DNA from: Chitinophagaceae bacterium
Lineage (GTDB): Bacteria > Bacteroidota > Bacteroidia > Chitinophagales > Chitinophagaceae
Direction: 5' to 3'
Assembly (NCBI GenBank): GCA_016720745.1
Contig: JADKKA010000019.1
Location: 186,001-250,000, forward strand
DNA length: 64,000 nt
In this document: in pieces, positions 62,662 to 64,000 of the stretch
Layout of the letters: every line of letters begins with the position of its first letter
Numbering within the stretch: the stretch's first letter is position 1
Made by a program: the position numbers and the translations under genes
Notes under the pieces: generated by a model
The model's input: only the letters and a program-made list of their open reading frames with translations
What the model was told of the DNA's origin: nothing
Databases searched by the model: none

Positions 62662-63121
62662 TTACTTTTTTATCAAGAAAAAAGTAAGTAGAGAAACGAT
62701 TATTAATACTCCATATTTAAAAATTCAATATATGTCTTCAAAGAAGTTTATATAGAATTCTTTTTTGCATATTTTCTTTTTTGTCTTGACACAAAAAAGA
62801 AACAAAAAAAGTCAAGACGGTTCGAAGCGGAATTTTCCGATAATTGGAAATATCCTCGGACGAACCGTCGCCCGACGCTCAAGATGTTGCACGGTCCTTT
62901 ATGAAAAATTTCTCATGCGTGATATGCCAGGTATCACTACTGCGCTGATTTTTCGATTTCCGGATTTTCACAAGGTTGATGCCATGGTGAAATCGAAAAA
63001 TAGGCGCTTGCAAAATTTTACTTTAATTGGAACTCAAAGGGTTTCACTCGCCCTGGCCTTTTTAATTTCTCTCAGCGTAGTGCACAAAGGCTACAGTATT
63101 CGTCCATTTGGCCTACTATGA
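62662..63121 (+). repeat. Structured repeat, copy A (direct)
   Basis: About 460 bases with copies C (direct, 778 bases downstream) and B (inverted). Copy A begins at TTACTTTTTT and contains GTCTTGAC/GTCAAGAC arms (from about 62783), a hairpin GACGGTTCG (62816-62824) / CGAACCGTC (62861-62869) with inner pairing CGGAATTTTCC / GGAAATATCC, a CACG/CGTG hairpin around 62890-62920, and a long hairpin ATTTTTCGATTTC (62948-62960) / GAAATCGAAAAAT (62989-63001). It includes a 118-codon frame that I do not regard as a gene. Confidence 0.8.
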
Positions 63122-63230
63122 AATAATTGGGAAAGGATCTTCTAAAGATTTAGAACCATTGCTTATACTAATGTCGGTTAAGCAGGACACTATATCTTAA
63201 ATCGGCTATGAACTTTGAATTTATTGAGTT
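63122..63230. other. Spacer between repeat copies A and B
   Basis: 109 bases with no gene and no repeat that I can see. Confidence 0.3.
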
Positions 63231-63461
63231 TTCACAGCGCCTATTTTTCGATTTAAACAACTCTGCAATTTTATAAAACACTGCTAATCGAAAAATCAGC
63301 GCAGTAGGATAACCCGCCTTAACACGCATGAAGAATTTGGCATTAAAGCCCGTGCCAGAGCAGCCTTTCCGGGGGCCAGTTCGTGTGAGGAAAATTCCAG
63401 GGAGAATGAATTTCCCTTTCGAACCGGCTTGATTTTTTGTTACTTTTTTATCAAGAAAAAA
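63231..63461 (-). repeat. Structured repeat, copy B (inverted, shorter)
   Basis: Read on the minus strand it follows the order of copies A and C: GCCGGTTCG / CGAACTGGC hairpin (plus 63375-63383 and 63420-63428), a CACG/CGTG hairpin (ACGCATGAAGAATTTGGC on the plus strand near 63329) and ATTTTTCGATT / AATCGAAAAAT (plus 63243-63253 and 63286-63296). It shares its outer end with copy C through a 26-base palindrome at 63440-63465. Confidence 0.75.
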
Positions 63462-63897
63462 GTAAGTAGAGAAACGATTACTAATAATCCATATTTAAAA
63501 ATTCAATACATGTCTTCAAAGAAGTTTATATAGAATTCTTTTTTGCATTCTTTCTTTTTTGTCTTGACACAAAAAAGAAACAAAAAAAGTAAAGACGGTT
63601 CGAAGCGGAATTTTCCGGTAATTGGAAATATCCTCGGACGAACCGTCGCCCGAAGCTCAAGATGTTGCACGGACCTTAATGCAAGATTCTTCATGCGTGA
63701 TCTGACTGGTGTCACTACTGCGCTGATTTTTCAATCTCCGGCGGAATATAAAAATGGAGAGGAATGCAGATTGCAAAATAGGCGCTTGCAAAATTTCACT
63801 TTATTTAACTCTCAAAAGTACACTATGCCCTTGCCTTTTGAAATCCTCTCGTCGTGTTGCACTAAGGCTGCATTGCCCGTCCTTTCGGCCAACTATA
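63440..63897 (+). repeat. Structured repeat, copy C (direct)
   Basis: Over 90% like copy A for its first ~300 bases, then more diverged. Hairpins: GACGGTTCG / CGAACCGTC (63594-63602 and 63639-63647) and ATTTTTCAATCT (63726-63737) / AGATTGCAAAAT (63768-63779), the latter differing from copy A by two paired changes. Ends near the GGCC-ACTAT motif at 63888, as copy A ends near GGCCTACTATG. Confidence 0.75.
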
Positions 63898-64000
63898 TTG
63901 AACGGGGCAACGTTCTTTTATTTTGGACTGCCACAATTTTAGTAATCGTAACAAAAAAAAGTTCCTTCATTTCTTCGATCGGTTAAGAGTTCCGAGCCAA

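Noticed and set aside
62765..63121. 118-codon frame in repeat copy A (and a 147-codon one in copy C) as a gene.
   Set aside because: Lies within a repeat with hairpins; residues change freely between copies; no ribosome-binding site or known domain.

Overview
The window looks like chromosome from a member of the Bacteroidota, most likely Chitinophagales/Chitinophagaceae (inference from gene content and style, not from a 16S gene). Pointers are a giant secreted protein with SprB-type repeats and a gliding-motility/type IX secretion C-terminal domain, a PorT-type outer-membrane barrel, a bacteroidete DUF2795 protein, a GGGP-synthase-like enzyme, paired clpP genes, a class II (B12-dependent) ribonucleotide reductase, and promoters resembling TTTG-N19/20-TAnnTTTG. 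Nearly all of it is core housekeeping sequence. I see no phage, insertion sequence, CRISPR array or rRNA operon.

Layout: 1-8 kb holds a cut EamA transporter, PPK2, MscL, ScpA, OsmC, a secreted unknown, an L,D-transpeptidase-like protein, a PorT-type barrel and dxs. 8-17 kb holds a LytS/LytTR two-component pair (regulator frameshifted at its tail), an M28 peptidase, a GGGP synthase and nrdJ (frameshifted). 16.6-18.5 kb has ThuA and small secreted proteins. 18.6-23.3 kb is the clpX-clpP-clpP-tig block with tRNA-Leu. 23.5-31 kb has RelA/SpoT and the 1559-residue SprB-repeat protein. 31-39 kb has purA, an acidic protein, pabB, a lytic transglycosylase, gatA, tatA, rplS and rny. 39.3-44.2 kb has two secreted proteins (a TlpA-like thioredoxin and a 14-TPR CHAT protease) on the opposite strand between rny and zapA. 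44-54 kb has zapA, a coiled-coil protein, pheT, fabI, two ABC ATPases, a cobalamin adenosyltransferase, gatC, trpS, a deoxynucleoside kinase and small secreted proteins. 54-62.5 kb has pckA, a Xaa-Pro aminopeptidase, pssA-purS, rsmI, a nitroreductase and an M1 peptidase. 62.5-64 kb is gene-free and repeat-rich.

Functional links: nrdJ needs adenosylcobalamin, and the PduO-type adenosyltransferase here would supply it; the deoxynucleoside kinase feeds the same dNTP pool. Tig, the two ClpP proteins and ClpX form a protein-quality block. GatA and GatC are encoded at separate loci. rny and zapA, which I expect to lie close together in this phylum, are separated by the TlpA/CHAT pair.

The most unusual signal is in the last 1.4 kb. 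Three copies of an imperfect repeat (two direct, one inverted) keep the same hairpins while stem bases change in matched pairs and the loops diverge. This suggests a structured RNA or palindromic mobile element. Other odd features are triloop palindromes in tandem after nrdJ and between the clpP genes, spacers built from permuted short words and their complements, and two single-base frameshifts in otherwise intact core genes, both explicable by loss of one G.
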